From the NCBI GenBank assembly GCA_015057705.1, contig SVDU01000014.1, positions 82,734 to 146,733 of the forward strand: a DNA stretch of 64,000 nucleotides, in the 5' to 3' direction. The first letter of the stretch is position 1. Every line of letters starts with the position of its first letter. The notes beneath the pieces are model-generated. The model was given only the letters and a program-made list of their open reading frames with translations. It did no database searches and was not told where the DNA came from. Shown here in pieces: positions 50,143 through 59,652 of this stretch. The stretch comes from Paenibacillaceae bacterium. Lineage in GTDB: Bacteria > Bacillota > Clostridia > Lachnospirales > Lachnospiraceae. Both the position numbers and the translations under genes were made by a program.

Positions 50143-51117
50143 ATGGACAATAAAGTTTACGTAATCATGTATCACTATGTACGGGATTTGGAACACAGCC
50201 GTTATCCCCGGATAAAAGGACTGGATATAGCCTGCTTCAGAAAACAGATAGAATATTTAAAACAAAACTTTACGGTTATAACCATGGAGGAATTGAGTTG
50301 TGCCTGCAATGACCAGTATGAGCTGCCCAAACAAGCAGTTTTACTCACATTCGACGATGGTTATCTGGATCATTATACTTCCGTATTTCCAATCTTGAAG
50401 GCAGAAAATTTACAGGGCTCTTTTTTTATTTCAGGGAAAACACTGAAAGAGCATGTTTTATTGGATGTAAATAAAATTCATCATATACTAGCCACCACGC
50501 AGATAGACGTTCTATTGCCGTCAGTTCTTAAACGTATGGATTATTACCGGGGATCAGAATACGAATTTCCGGATAATGATACGCTTTTTCATGAATATGC
50601 ATCTGGAAATCGATTTGACAGCAAAGAAACAATTTTTGTGAAACGAATGCTTCAGACTGTATTGCCGGAAAAAGTAAGAAGTATGATCTGTGATGACCTG
50701 TTTAAAAATTATGTAGGCATATCAGAGGATAAATTAGCAGGTGAACTGTATCTGACTTCAGATCAGATCAGACTTATGAAACAGGAGGGCATGTATATTG
50801 GCCTGCATGGATATAACCACTACTGGCTGGGTCACTTGTCTGAGGAAGAAATGCAGAAAGATATCAGGCAGGCATTGGATGTCATGTCGGAATATATAGA
50901 CACTAAAAATTGGGTAATGAATTATCCTTATGGCAGTTATAATGAGGCGCTTTTGCAATACATCTCTTCTACAGGGTGTGAACTGGGACTTACTACTCAG
51001 GTAAAGGTGGCAGATTTATCAGAGTGCAGCAGCTTTACAATTCCACGCCTTGACACCAACGATTTTCCACCAATTAGTGAAAAATTCAAATGCCGTCTGG
51101 ACAAGGAACGGACATGA
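50143..51117 (+). CDS. Polysaccharide deacetylase family protein (NodB-like)
   Basis: A 324-aa carbohydrate-esterase-4 domain protein without an evident signal peptide, so probably cytoplasmic. Motif 1 is VLLTFDDGYLDHY (the Asp-Asp), and motif 2 HGYNH in IGLHGYNHYW supplies two metal His. A 70-residue insertion lies between the motifs. Such enzymes remove acetyl groups from amino sugars. The ribosome site before the ATG is weak (AGATAGAGA). First gene of a seven-gene operon that runs to 57209; in that context it may act on an activated or carrier-bound sugar precursor. Confidence 0.85.
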   Translation: MDNKVYVIMYHYVRDLEHSRYPRIKGLDIACFRKQIEYLKQNFTVITMEELSCACNDQYELPKQAVLLTFDDGYLDHYTSVFPILKAENLQGSFFISGKTLKEHVLLDVNKIHHILATTQIDVLLPSVLKRMDYYRGSEYEFPDNDTLFHEYASGNRFDSKETIFVKRMLQTVLPEKVRSMICDDLFKNYVGISEDKLAGELYLTSDQIRLMKQEGMYIGLHGYNHYWLGHLSEEEMQKDIRQALDVMSEYIDTKNWVMNYPYGSYNEALLQYISSTGCELGLTTQVKVADLSECSSFTIPRLDTNDFPPISEKFKCRLDKERT

Positions 51118-51135
51118 ACCAGGAGGTGAAACACT

Positions 51136-52185
51136 ATGAATCAATTTGACACACGGTATGAGATCCGGCTTGCTGATAGCTCTGATATAGTACTGATTAT
51201 GGATTTTATTGATAAGTGTTGGAAAAAAGGCCATATCATGTCCCAGGACAGAAATCTGTTTCGATATGAGTATCAGGATGGAAATCAGATTAATTTTGTT
51301 CTGGCAATTGATAAAAGCACCCGATTACTGGAAGGTATTTTTGGTTTTATCAAATGTTCTGATACGAAAGACGTGAAGAAAAAGGATATCTGGGGCAGCA
51401 TGTGGAAAGTACGTGAATCCGGTGAAAACATGCCTCTTTTAGGCATAGAGCTGGCTAAACGGGTTTTTGATTTAACTGGCTGTCGGACCCAGATTGGTAA
51501 CGGAGCTAACCCCAATACCACGATTCCCTTAAGGAGACTTTATTTTCATGACAGAACAGTCCGCATGAGACAATATTATAAGTTAAATCCTGAAATTGAG
51601 GAATTTAAAGTTGCACTGGTTCAGAAAAAGCCGGAAATCTTTCCGGAAAATCATTTTGACACAGAAATTATGCTTTTAAGTTCCATGAACCAAGTAAAAG
51701 AAAATTTTAATTTTGAAAGCGTCAATTCTATTCCATACAAAGACAGCTGGTATGTAAACAAACGATATTTCTGCCATCCATACTATCACTATTTAGTTTA
51801 TGGATTAAAAAATGGGAGTGGCAAATCAGGTGCGCTTTTAATGGCACGGATAATTGAATGTAACGGAGGAAGAATCTTTCGTATCGTTGATTATATGGGA
51901 GATCAGCGTTTGTTTTCCGGGATGAGTAATACGTTAGATAAGATTATGAAAGAAATGAATTTAGAATATATGGATTTTTACACCTATGGGTTTGAGGAGC
52001 AATATTTATGGGACGCCGGTTTTATCTACAGGTCAGATGATGATCCCAATATCATACCTAACTATTTTGAACCATTTTTACGCGAGAACGTTGATATATG
52101 GGCTCATTACAAACTGGACGGAACCCTGTTTTTTAAAGCAGACGGAGATCAGGAACGGCCAAATAAGATAATGGAGAAAATATAA
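51136..52185 (+). CDS. GNAT-like acyltransferase (349 aa)
   Basis: The N-terminus (YEIRLADSSDIVLIMDFIDKCW) and the following strand pattern (INFVLAIDKSTRLLEGIFGFI) suggest a GNAT-fold acyltransferase. The second half may be a second, degenerate GNAT domain (GKSGALLMARIIECNGGRIFRIVDYM). This form is seen in enzymes that acylate sugars or amino sugars in surface-polysaccharide clusters. No clear R-x-x-G-x-G/A acyl-CoA loop is visible, so the donor might be the carrier protein encoded downstream (inference). AGGAGGTGA lies at ideal distance from the ATG. Confidence 0.65.
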   Translation: MNQFDTRYEIRLADSSDIVLIMDFIDKCWKKGHIMSQDRNLFRYEYQDGNQINFVLAIDKSTRLLEGIFGFIKCSDTKDVKKKDIWGSMWKVRESGENMPLLGIELAKRVFDLTGCRTQIGNGANPNTTIPLRRLYFHDRTVRMRQYYKLNPEIEEFKVALVQKKPEIFPENHFDTEIMLLSSMNQVKENFNFESVNSIPYKDSWYVNKRYFCHPYYHYLVYGLKNGSGKSGALLMARIIECNGGRIFRIVDYMGDQRLFSGMSNTLDKIMKEMNLEYMDFYTYGFEEQYLWDAGFIYRSDDDPNIIPNYFEPFLRENVDIWAHYKLDGTLFFKADGDQERPNKIMEKI

Positions 52186-52202
52186 GGGGGCCAGGGGAAG
52201 CT

Positions 52203-53378
52203 ATGACAGGTAAAAACGAGTTTGAAGAAAAACTTCTAAATAAGGACTTATATATGACAAATGCAGGAAGGTATGCAAAAAAAATCAGCAACAAAGATAA
52301 CGTCATCATCTGGGGGTCAGGGAGCGCTTCCGACTCATTTTACCATTTTTTTAAAGAATTCAACTGCTTAAGCGGATTAAAAAATTATGCTGATAATAAA
52401 AAGGAGCTCTGGGGAACGCAAAAGAATGGATATACCATATTATCACCCTTAGAAGTTGCTGAAAAGGCAGAAGAGGGACCGGTTTATATTATAATTGCCA
52501 GTATGCGTTTTCCTGAAATAAGAAAGCAGCTGATCTTACTGGGGATAGAAGATTCAATGATTGATACAACAGGCTTTACAGTTGCCAATGATTATTATAC
52601 TTACAAAGATGAAACTGCTTATCAGATCGTAAAATCCCATTTTGATGAATTCAGACAGGTGTATAACAGTCTGGCAGATAAACGCTCCAAAGAGATCTAT
52701 TTAAATATATTGAACTCTAAGATTTCTCTGGATAATAAATATCTGGAATTCATATCCTCCCCTTCGCAAGAACAGTATTTTGACCAGGAACTACTGAAAT
52801 TAAAAACAGATGAAATATTTTGTGATTGCGGAAGCTACAATGGAGATACCATGAAGACATTTTTTCAGTTAACCGGAGGAAACTGCAGAAAATATATTGC
52901 AATAGAAGCGGATAAAGATATCTATTTAGAATTAAACCAGAAAGTTGCGGACGGAAACTATAAACACGTGACAGCCCATAATATTGCATGCTGGAATGAA
53001 AAAACAATATTAAAATTTCAGTCGGCAAAGAGCGCAGGGCATATTGCTGATGAGGGAGAGAGTGAAGTTTTGGCAGATACGCTGGATCATATTTTAAAAG
53101 ACGATCCGGTGACCATGATAAAAATGGATATTGAAGGCGCAGAGCCAGCGGCTTTGACGGGTGCCAGGACTGTGATCAGCAGGTATAAACCTGTGTTATG
53201 CATTTGTATTTACCATAACCTGAAGGACTATTACAATATCCCACTAATGATGAAAGAATTTAATCAGGATTATCATTTATTTATCCGAAACTATACTGAT
53301 ATGGTTGCTGTGGAGACTGTGTGCTACGCAGTTCCAACAGACCGGATTAAACTGAAACTTGAGGAGGGAGTTGAATGA
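52203..53378 (+). CDS. FkbM family methyltransferase with an N-terminal Rossmann-like domain
   Basis: A 391-aa protein. The C-terminal half is a FkbM-type SAM methyltransferase (FCDCGSYNGDTMKTFFQL for SAM binding, AIEADKDIYLEL, and MIKMDIEGAEPAALTGA). The N-terminal half has VIIWGSGSASDSFYHFF, resembling nucleotide-sugar or dehydrogenase-like Rossmann domains found ahead of some FkbM proteins. FkbM enzymes O-methylate sugars and polyketides. It ends in an ATGA overlap with the oxidoreductase gene, so the two are coupled. Confidence 0.88.
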   Translation: MTGKNEFEEKLLNKDLYMTNAGRYAKKISNKDNVIIWGSGSASDSFYHFFKEFNCLSGLKNYADNKKELWGTQKNGYTILSPLEVAEKAEEGPVYIIIASMRFPEIRKQLILLGIEDSMIDTTGFTVANDYYTYKDETAYQIVKSHFDEFRQVYNSLADKRSKEIYLNILNSKISLDNKYLEFISSPSQEQYFDQELLKLKTDEIFCDCGSYNGDTMKTFFQLTGGNCRKYIAIEADKDIYLELNQKVADGNYKHVTAHNIACWNEKTILKFQSAKSAGHIADEGESEVLADTLDHILKDDPVTMIKMDIEGAEPAALTGARTVISRYKPVLCICIYHNLKDYYNIPLMMKEFNQDYHLFIRNYTDMVAVETVCYAVPTDRIKLKLEEGVE

Positions 53379-54547
53379 ATCAGGTTGTAATAGGAATGGT
53401 CGGTGCAGGCAGGGCAACAGAACTGCATATGCACGCATATAACCGGGTAAGCAGGATACCGCTTCGCTTTAAGACCATTGCTGCCAGGCGCCCGGAGCAG
53501 TTATTACCTGCAAAGGAGCTTTATGGATTTGAGATTGCCACCTTCGATTTTAATGATTTGCTTACGGACCCGGAAATTCATGTAATTGATATTTGCACAC
53601 CGCCTTATGTCCATGAAGACATGATTGTAAAAGCAGTAAAAGCAGGAAAGCATGTCATTTGCGAAAAACCCCTTTCCGGTTACTTTGGAACAGGTACTGA
53701 TCCGGAACCAATTGGAAAAAACATACCCAAAGCGGTTATGTATGAGAAGCTATTGAGTTCTCTGGAAAATATGAAACAAATCATTGAAGAATCTGGCAGC
53801 AAATTCATGTATGCAGAAAATTTTATCTATGCGCCGGCTGTAGCAAAGGCGGCTGAGATTATTTCGTCAAAAAAGAGCCGTATCCTTTATATGAAAGGAG
53901 AGGAGAGCCTGAAAGGATCAAGTTCTCCCGTTGCAGGAGCCTGGTCAAAGACCGGAGGTGGAACCTTTATCCGCACCGGAACCCATCCCCTTTGTGCACT
54001 CCTTTGGTTAAAGCAGCAGGAAGCAAAGGCCCGGGGTGCTGACATCAGGGTGGAAAGTGTTCTGGCTGATATGGGAACTGTTACCACCACCCTTTCCGAT
54101 TATGACCATCGTCATATCAAGGCACGGCCAAATGATGTAGAGGATAACGGAACGGTTTTACTCACCTTTTCAGACCAGTCCAAGGCACTTGTCATAGCAA
54201 CCGATACCTGTCTTGGAGGAAGTAAAAATTATATTGAATTATATTGTAATGACGCTGCAATTACCTGCACTCTCACCATGAATGATATGATGTCCACATA
54301 CTTTTTAGATGAAGATAATTTAAATGGAGTACAACTCTCAGAAATGCTCCCGGCAAAGACTGGCTGGAACAACCCATTTATTGCAGATGAAATCATAAGG
54401 GGGTATACCGGTGAGATGCAGGATTTTATGGAAGCAGTCTATTTTGGCAGAGCTCCCAAATCGGACTTTCAGCTTGCATATGATACCATTCGTGTAGTTT
54501 ATGCAGCATATATGTCTGCTGAAGCAGGCAGACGGGTATATCTTTAA
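53375..54547 (+). CDS. Gfo/Idh/MocA family oxidoreductase
   Basis: A 390-aa NAD(P)-dependent oxidoreductase. The Rossmann start is IGMVGAGRATELHMHAY. The family motif EKP is in HVICEKPLSGY, and the active-site His lies in IRTGTHPLCALLWL. Substrates are usually sugars, sugar acids or inositols. The Gly motif has Arg-Ala in place of the common G-x-x-G ending, a mild change. GAGGAGG lies before the ATG within the end of the FkbM gene. It belongs to the 50-57 kb operon. Confidence 0.88.
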   Translation: MNQVVIGMVGAGRATELHMHAYNRVSRIPLRFKTIAARRPEQLLPAKELYGFEIATFDFNDLLTDPEIHVIDICTPPYVHEDMIVKAVKAGKHVICEKPLSGYFGTGTDPEPIGKNIPKAVMYEKLLSSLENMKQIIEESGSKFMYAENFIYAPAVAKAAEIISSKKSRILYMKGEESLKGSSSPVAGAWSKTGGGTFIRTGTHPLCALLWLKQQEAKARGADIRVESVLADMGTVTTTLSDYDHRHIKARPNDVEDNGTVLLTFSDQSKALVIATDTCLGGSKNYIELYCNDAAITCTLTMNDMMSTYFLDEDNLNGVQLSEMLPAKTGWNNPFIADEIIRGYTGEMQDFMEAVYFGRAPKSDFQLAYDTIRVVYAAYMSAEAGRRVYL

Positions 54548-54569
54548 GAATGGGGAAAGGAGTGAAACA

Positions 54570-56096
54570 ATGAGTAAAATATGCGATTTATTTTTTGACA
54601 TGGCTGCTAAGTATCCGCAAAAAACAGCAATCTGGTGTGACAACAAAACGGTCACTTATAAGGAACTGGCAGCATTGGTAAGCAGATATTCCAATTTTTT
54701 GCTGGAAGCCGGCGTTGGATATAAGGATCACATAGGGTTTCCAATGAATAATAGCGTAGAATCAGCGGCGTTGATCCTGGCGGCTGCCAACCTGGGAGCG
54801 GCGCTGGTTCCTATTAACCCAACCCTGCCCCCAGAAGTGATAAAATCTCTTTTTGCAGCAGCAGATGTAAAACATTTAATTGCAAGAAAAAATTTTCTTA
54901 AACAGGCAGAAGGAGAGACAGATCTGAATTTAAATGGAGTAAGATTCTGTTTGGATGGAACCTGGAAACATTCTCGTTCACTTGAATCAATATCAGAGGT
55001 TTCAGATAAAAGACCCATTATCAATCAGGTTACAGGAGAAGAGACCCTGATCATAACCATGACCTCTGGTTCCACCGGCGAGCCAAAACCCATTGATTTA
55101 ACCCAGAATAATAAATTTAAAAGAGCTATGGCGCACATTCGGTTATACCATCTCACAGAAGATGACCGGATATTGGCAGCAACACCACTTTATCATTCTC
55201 TGGCAGAGCGTTTGGTATTAATGCCGCTCCTGATTGGAGCAACAAGTATCTTACTGCCCAGGTTTACTCCTGCTATATGGTTAAATTGTGTAAAAGATCA
55301 GAAGGTCACATTTACCATTGCAGTATCAGCTCAGCTTGGTCAGATTGCAGAGCTGCTGACCAGTCCCTTTGTACCTGAGATCGATTCTCTCAGATGTGTG
55401 GTATCTTCTTCCTCTCTTTTAGAAAACCATGTCAAAAATGAATTAATTGATAAACTGAACTGTGATTTTCATGAGATGTATGGCACCTCAGAGACTTCAA
55501 CTGTTACCAGTATTAATTTCAGGGAAACCATGAGCAAAAAACACTCCGTTGGCAGACCGCTGCCAGAGGCTAAGGTAAAAATTATAAAAGAGGATCAGAG
55601 TATTGCAAAGCCGGGAGAGATCGGAGAGATTACCTGTAAAACAACACTGATGTGTAATGGTTATTATAATCAGCCGGAAATCTTTCAAGATGCCATGCAT
55701 GATGGTTATTTTAAAACTGGTGATCTGGGATATCTGGATGACACGGGATATTTATATTTTGCAGGACGAAAAAAAGAATTGATAATTACAGGAGGGATTA
55801 ATGTATATCCACAGGATATTGAGGATTGCATGAAAAAAATTTTGGAAGTAAAGGAATGTGCAGCTTTTGCATATCCGGACAACAGGCTGGGAGAGGTAGT
55901 AGCATTGGCGATTGTTCCAAAGCCGGATACCCAGTTGAGCAAACGGAGAATTCAGATTCATTGTGCAAAAAATCTGGCAGATTATCAACAGCCCCACATC
56001 ATTGTTTTTCTGGATCAAATACCCAAAAATTCTCTGGGAAAACTGGAAAAGTACAATCTGCCGGAATATGTAACGAAACATGGCGTGTTCAAATAG
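54570..56096 (+). CDS. AMP-forming acyl ligase (adenylation enzyme)
   Basis: A stand-alone adenylate-forming enzyme of about 508 aa. Core motifs are A3 TMTSGSTGEPKPI, A5 MYGTSETSTVTS, A7 FKTGDLGYLDDTGY, A8 GRKKELIITGGINVYPQDIED, and A10 NSLGKLEKYNL with the catalytic Lys. It could be an acyl-CoA synthetase or could load an acyl group on the carrier protein encoded next; the adjacent carrier gene favours the second. I use the ATG at 54570, with AAAGGAG upstream; the ORF-track start at 54501 overlaps the previous gene. The substrate pocket cannot be read with confidence by eye. Confidence 0.9.
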   Translation: MSKICDLFFDMAAKYPQKTAIWCDNKTVTYKELAALVSRYSNFLLEAGVGYKDHIGFPMNNSVESAALILAAANLGAALVPINPTLPPEVIKSLFAAADVKHLIARKNFLKQAEGETDLNLNGVRFCLDGTWKHSRSLESISEVSDKRPIINQVTGEETLIITMTSGSTGEPKPIDLTQNNKFKRAMAHIRLYHLTEDDRILAATPLYHSLAERLVLMPLLIGATSILLPRFTPAIWLNCVKDQKVTFTIAVSAQLGQIAELLTSPFVPEIDSLRCVVSSSSLLENHVKNELIDKLNCDFHEMYGTSETSTVTSINFRETMSKKHSVGRPLPEAKVKIIKEDQSIAKPGEIGEITCKTTLMCNGYYNQPEIFQDAMHDGYFKTGDLGYLDDTGYLYFAGRKKELIITGGINVYPQDIEDCMKKILEVKECAAFAYPDNRLGEVVALAIVPKPDTQLSKRRIQIHCAKNLADYQQPHIIVFLDQIPKNSLGKLEKYNLPEYVTKHGVFK

Positions 56097-56122
56097 TATA
56101 AAAATAGGGGGAGTTTATAAAA

Positions 56123-56401
56123 ATGACTGTAAGAGATTTTATTTTAAAGGAGCTTCAAAGAAAATATACATTGGACAAAGAAACTGACATTGAGTCATTT
56201 AACTACCTGGAAAGTGGTTATATAGACTCAATCGGTATCATACAGTTCCTTGTAAGTCTGGAAGAAGAGTACAATATTGAATTCACAGATGCTGAAATTG
56301 CTGATCCTTCGTTTAAGATCGTTGGTCAGCTGGCCCGGTTAGTTGAAAGAAAAGTGATGGAAAATGAAAGATTTAAAGCTGGTAATGGCAAAGAATCATG
56401 A
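56123..56401 (+). CDS. Acyl/peptidyl carrier protein
   Basis: A 92-aa carrier protein. The phosphopantetheine site is Ser in YLESGYIDSIGIIQFLVSLEEE, the expected D-S-[LI] motif at the start of helix II, and the following EEYNIEFTDAEIADPSFKIVGQLA fits helices II-III. It is a discrete, dedicated carrier rather than the fatty-acid ACP, as judged by context and by the unusual GYIDSI motif. It lies 26 bases after the adenylation gene, and its 3' end overlaps the DAHP-synthase ORF by 38 bases. No phosphopantetheinyl transferase is in the window. Confidence 0.9.
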   Translation: MTVRDFILKELQRKYTLDKETDIESFNYLESGYIDSIGIIQFLVSLEEEYNIEFTDAEIADPSFKIVGQLARLVERKVMENERFKAGNGKES

Positions 56402-57209
56402 CATAATTACTCCAAAGACCGAAATAAAGATAGGGAATATTACTGTTGGAAGAAACTTTCTTGTCATCGCAGGACCCTGTAGCGTGGAATCGGAGGAACA
56501 GATCATGAAAGCTGCCAGATCTGTAAAAGAAGCAGGAGCTAACATGCTTCGGGGCGGGACCTATAAACCCAGAACGTCTCCTTATTCCTTCCAGGGGCTT
56601 GGCCGGATCGGTCTGCAGTATTTAAGCAAGGCAGGACTGGAAACCGGACTTCCCATTATTACTGAAGTAACAGACACAAGAGATGTGTATCTGATTGGGG
56701 AATATGCGGATGTACTTCAGATCGGTACAAGAAATATGCAGAATTATTCATTGCTGGTTGAAGTAGGTAAGATAAAGAAACCGGTCCTCCTAAAACGGGG
56801 AATGAATGCCACAATAGAAGAGTGGTTAAACAGTGCTGAGTATATTATGAATGCCGGAAACCCGGATGTGATTTTATGCGAGAGAGGGATTCGTACGTTT
56901 GAGACCTATACCAGAAATACTCTGGATTTAAGTGCCGTCGCTGTTGTAAAAGGTCTGAGCCACCTGCCAGTTGTTGTAGACCCGTCCCATGCTACCGGCC
57001 GACCCGATTTAATTATACCCATGTCTTTAAGCGCAGTTATGGCAGGCTGTGATGGTCTTGAAATAGAAGTACACCCTTCTCCGGCCGAAGCAATAAGTGA
57101 TAAAGAACAGCAGCTCACACCAGAGCAGTTTAAAACACTAATGACAGTAGTAAATAAAACGCTGGCTTTTAAAGAAGAGCTGAACACATATGAAAACACT
57201 GCCCTCTAA
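56364..57209 (+). CDS. 3-deoxy-7-phosphoheptulonate (DAHP) synthase
   Basis: A 281-aa single-domain type I-beta DAHP synthase. It should condense phosphoenolpyruvate with erythrose-4-phosphate, the first step of aromatic synthesis. Signature parts are NFLVIAGPCSVESEEQI, RGGTYKPRTSPYSFQGLG, LQIGTRNMQNYSLL, VLLKRGMNATIEEW, LCERGIRTFE and VVVDPSHATGRPD. There is no fused chorismate mutase or ACT domain, so it may be free of feedback. The start is uncertain: ATG 56364 or 56385, both inside the carrier gene. Its place at the end of the operon, with no other shikimate genes, suggests a dedicated precursor supply (inference). Confidence 0.9.
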   Translation: MKDLKLVMAKNHDIITPKTEIKIGNITVGRNFLVIAGPCSVESEEQIMKAARSVKEAGANMLRGGTYKPRTSPYSFQGLGRIGLQYLSKAGLETGLPIITEVTDTRDVYLIGEYADVLQIGTRNMQNYSLLVEVGKIKKPVLLKRGMNATIEEWLNSAEYIMNAGNPDVILCERGIRTFETYTRNTLDLSAVAVVKGLSHLPVVVDPSHATGRPDLIIPMSLSAVMAGCDGLEIEVHPSPAEAISDKEQQLTPEQFKTLMTVVNKTLAFKEELNTYENTAL

Positions 57210-57232
57210 TTGGGAATACCAAACAAAAAATA

Positions 57233-57275
57233 CCGCAAAACAGCCATACTGCAGCTGTTTTGCGGCACTTTTGTA
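57233..57275. terminator. Bidirectional terminator of the 50-57 kb operon and phoU
   Basis: Perfect 12-base stem CCGCAAAACAGC / GCTGTTTTGCGG with a 9-base loop. T-rich on both strands (minus: TATTTTTTG). Confidence 0.92.
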
Positions 57276-57287
57276 TTGTATGATGCT

Positions 57288-57950
57288 TTATAAGATCCGT
57301 ACATTCTTCAATGCGCCTGTTTTTGCAAATTCGGTCCATTCACATACATTTACCGCATGATCACCAATTCGTTCCAGGTATTTGGCAATCATCAGCAAAT
57401 CGATACACTGGTCAATATGTTCAGTGGATTGTTTTAATAAGTCTACCACATCAACCTTTACCTTACCAAACAGCTCATCCACCACATCATCCTGTTTCTC
57501 TATTTCCTTTGCGGTACTTAAATCCTGTTTAATAAATGCCTCAATGGAACATCTTACCATCTCTCTGGCAGCAGTTGCCATGGAAGGAATATGGCGAACT
57601 ACATGGTAGACATGCTCCCCTTTAATGCGAAGAATCAGTTCAGCGATATCAGATGCATGATCCCCGATTCGCTCTAAGTCTGTAACCACCTTTAAAGCAC
57701 TGGAAACCACTCTTAAATCTCCGGCTACCGGCTGTTGACGAAGAATAAGGGAGAGGCAGCGTGCTTCTATGGAACGCTCCAGATCATTAATGGTACGATC
57801 ACCCTTTATAATATCTTCTGCTTTTTCAAAGTCCTGATCTTCAAAGGCGATAAAACACTGTTCAATGGAATTTTCCACCAAACGTCCCATTTCCTTAATG
57901 TCATCATTTAAAAGATTCAGTTCATGCTCATAATTCACTCTTGTTGTCAT
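57288..57950 (-). CDS. phoU: Phosphate-signalling complex protein PhoU
   Basis: A 220-aa all-helical protein with two PhoU repeats (each with an E/D-x-x-x-D metal-binding pattern such as LERIGDHASDIAELI and LERIGDHAVNVCEWT). PhoU links the Pst importer to the Pho two-component system and restrains phosphate uptake. It is the last gene of pstSCAB-phoU, and it shares the terminator with the convergent operon. Confidence 0.95.
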   Translation of the reverse strand: MTTRVNYEHELNLLNDDIKEMGRLVENSIEQCFIAFEDQDFEKAEDIIKGDRTINDLERSIEARCLSLILRQQPVAGDLRVVSSALKVVTDLERIGDHASDIAELILRIKGEHVYHVVRHIPSMATAAREMVRCSIEAFIKQDLSTAKEIEKQDDVVDELFGKVKVDVVDLLKQSTEHIDQCIDLLMIAKYLERIGDHAVNVCEWTEFAKTGALKNVRIL

Positions 57951-57982
57951 ATCTGGTTCTCCTTTATATGTTTAATCATAAA

Positions 57983-58747
57983 TCAGCCAAAACGGCCAGT
58001 GATATAATCCTCTGTCCGGGAATCTTTCGGGGCGGTAAACAGCTCGGTAGTTGGGGCGTATTCCACAACTTCACCTACCAGAAAGAAAGCGGTGTGATCA
58101 GCAATACGGGTTGCCTGCTGCATGTTATGAGTTACAATGGCTACCGTATATTTTTCCTTTAATTCATCCATTAAATCCTCGATTTTCAACGTAGAAATAG
58201 GATCAAGGGCTGATGTGGGTTCATCCATTAACAGAACTTCAGGTTCTACAGCTAAGGCTCTGGCGATACAAAGGCGCTGCTGCTGACCGCCGGAAAGACC
58301 AAGTGCGGATTTTTTTAAACGGCCGGACACTTCCTCCCAAAGTGCCGCACCTTTCAGGCTTTTTTCCACAATGTCATCAAGCTCAGATTTATTCCTGATG
58401 CCATGAATTCTGGGGCCGTAAGCTACATTATCATAAATACTCATGGGAAAAGGATTGGGCTGCTGGAATACCATACCAATTTTTTTTCTCAGCAGTGTGG
58501 TGTCAACTCTTGAGTCATAGATGTTTTCCCCGTCTAAAAGTACTTCACCTTCTATTTTAACACCTGGCACCAGATCATTCATGCGGTTTAAGGTTTTTAA
58601 GTAAGTAGATTTGCCGCAACCAGATGGTCCGATAAATGCCGTGATTTTATTTGTATAAAGTTCCATATTCACGTCTTTTAAAGCGTGATTCGTTCCATAA
58701 TATAAATTTAATTGATTGGTTGAAATTTTAATTGTATTTGTATTCAC
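57983..58747 (-). CDS. pstB: Phosphate ABC transporter ATPase PstB
   Basis: A 254-aa ATPase. Walker A is GPSGCGKST, the Q-loop [12 protein letters not shown], the signature [15 protein letters not shown], Walker [14 protein letters not shown], and the switch His IVTHNMQQA, all typical of PstB. It starts with an ATGA overlap with pstA. It powers high-affinity phosphate import with PstS, PstC and PstA. Confidence 0.96.
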   Translation of the reverse strand: MNTNTIKISTNQLNLYYGTNHALKDVNMELYTNKITAFIGPSGCGKSTYLKTLNRMNDLVPGVKIEGEVLLDGENIYDSRVDTTLLRKKIGMVFQQPNPFPMSIYDNVAYGPRIHGIRNKSELDDIVEKSLKGAALWEEVSGRLKKSALGLSGGQQQRLCIARALAVEPEVLLMDEPTSALDPISTLKIEDLMDELKEKYTVAIVTHNMQQATRIADHTAFFLVGEVVEYAPTTELFTAPKDSRTEDYITGRFG

Positions 58748-59652
58748 GATTCTTTCGCCTCCGTGTTAAATTTATGGGACAGATATTTGGCAAGACCGTT
58801 TATTGCAAGTACGATAACAAGCAGTACTACAGCAATTCCAAAGGCCTCATCATATTTTGCTTTCTGCATGCAAAGGTATAGCTGAATCGTCAGTGTTCCG
58901 CCGGATTCAAATATTTTTCCGAGGAAACTTTTTGGGAGTATATAACCGCTTCCTGCTGTAAAAAGCAAAGCTGCAGATTCCCCTACAATTCGTCCGATTG
59001 CCAGAATAATTCCTGTTACAATACCAGGCATTGCGCTGGGAAGCAAAATAGTGCGGATCATATACCATTTTGTTGCACCGATTCCCAATGCACCGGAGCG
59101 GTAACTTTCGGGAACTGTTTTTAAAGCTTCCTGTGTAGTTCGTGTAATAAGCGGAAGAACCATAATGGCTAAGGTCAGCGCACCTGTCAGAATGGAATAA
59201 CCAAGTCCTAAGGTAGTGCCAAAGAATACATACCCAAAAAGTCCAAATATTATGGATGGAATACCGGATAATGTTTCTGTGGTAAACTCAATGATACGAA
59301 CCACTTTGCCGCCTTTTGCGTATTCATTTAAATAAATAGCTGAGCCTACGCCGAGAGGGGTTGCAATAACCAGTGTAATTGCTACCACGTACAGTGTATT
59401 GACTATATTACCCAGAATACCAAAGGTTCCTTTTATGGTGCTTGGCACTGTAGTCAAAAATGCAACGTTAATGCGGGGAACTCCTCTTACAAATACATAT
59501 CCCATAATGCCAATAAGAATGAAAATTGATATTAAGGCACATAAATAAATAAGTATTGTTAAAAGAGAGTCTGAAACTCTTTTCTTACCATTATAGATAC
59601 TATTTACAATAATGGAATCCCTATGAACAGGAATTGTGAGATCATTTGTCAT
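58744..59652 (-). CDS. pstA: Phosphate ABC transporter permease PstA
   Basis: A 302-aa permease with six membrane segments. The coupling motif ([27 protein letters not shown]) contacts the ATPase, and [15 protein letters not shown] is typical of PstA. It overlaps pstC by 11 bases and pstB by 4, so translation is coupled across the operon. The N-terminus has an extra 28 polar residues before the first membrane segment. Confidence 0.95.
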   Translation of the reverse strand: MTNDLTIPVHRDSIIVNSIYNGKKRVSDSLLTILIYLCALISIFILIGIMGYVFVRGVPRINVAFLTTVPSTIKGTFGILGNIVNTLYVVAITLVIATPLGVGSAIYLNEYAKGGKVVRIIEFTTETLSGIPSIIFGLFGYVFFGTTLGLGYSILTGALTLAIMVLPLITRTTQEALKTVPESYRSGALGIGATKWYMIRTILLPSAMPGIVTGIILAIGRIVGESAALLFTAGSGYILPKSFLGKIFESGGTLTIQLYLCMQKAKYDEAFGIAVVLLVIVLAINGLAKYLSHKFNTEAKES

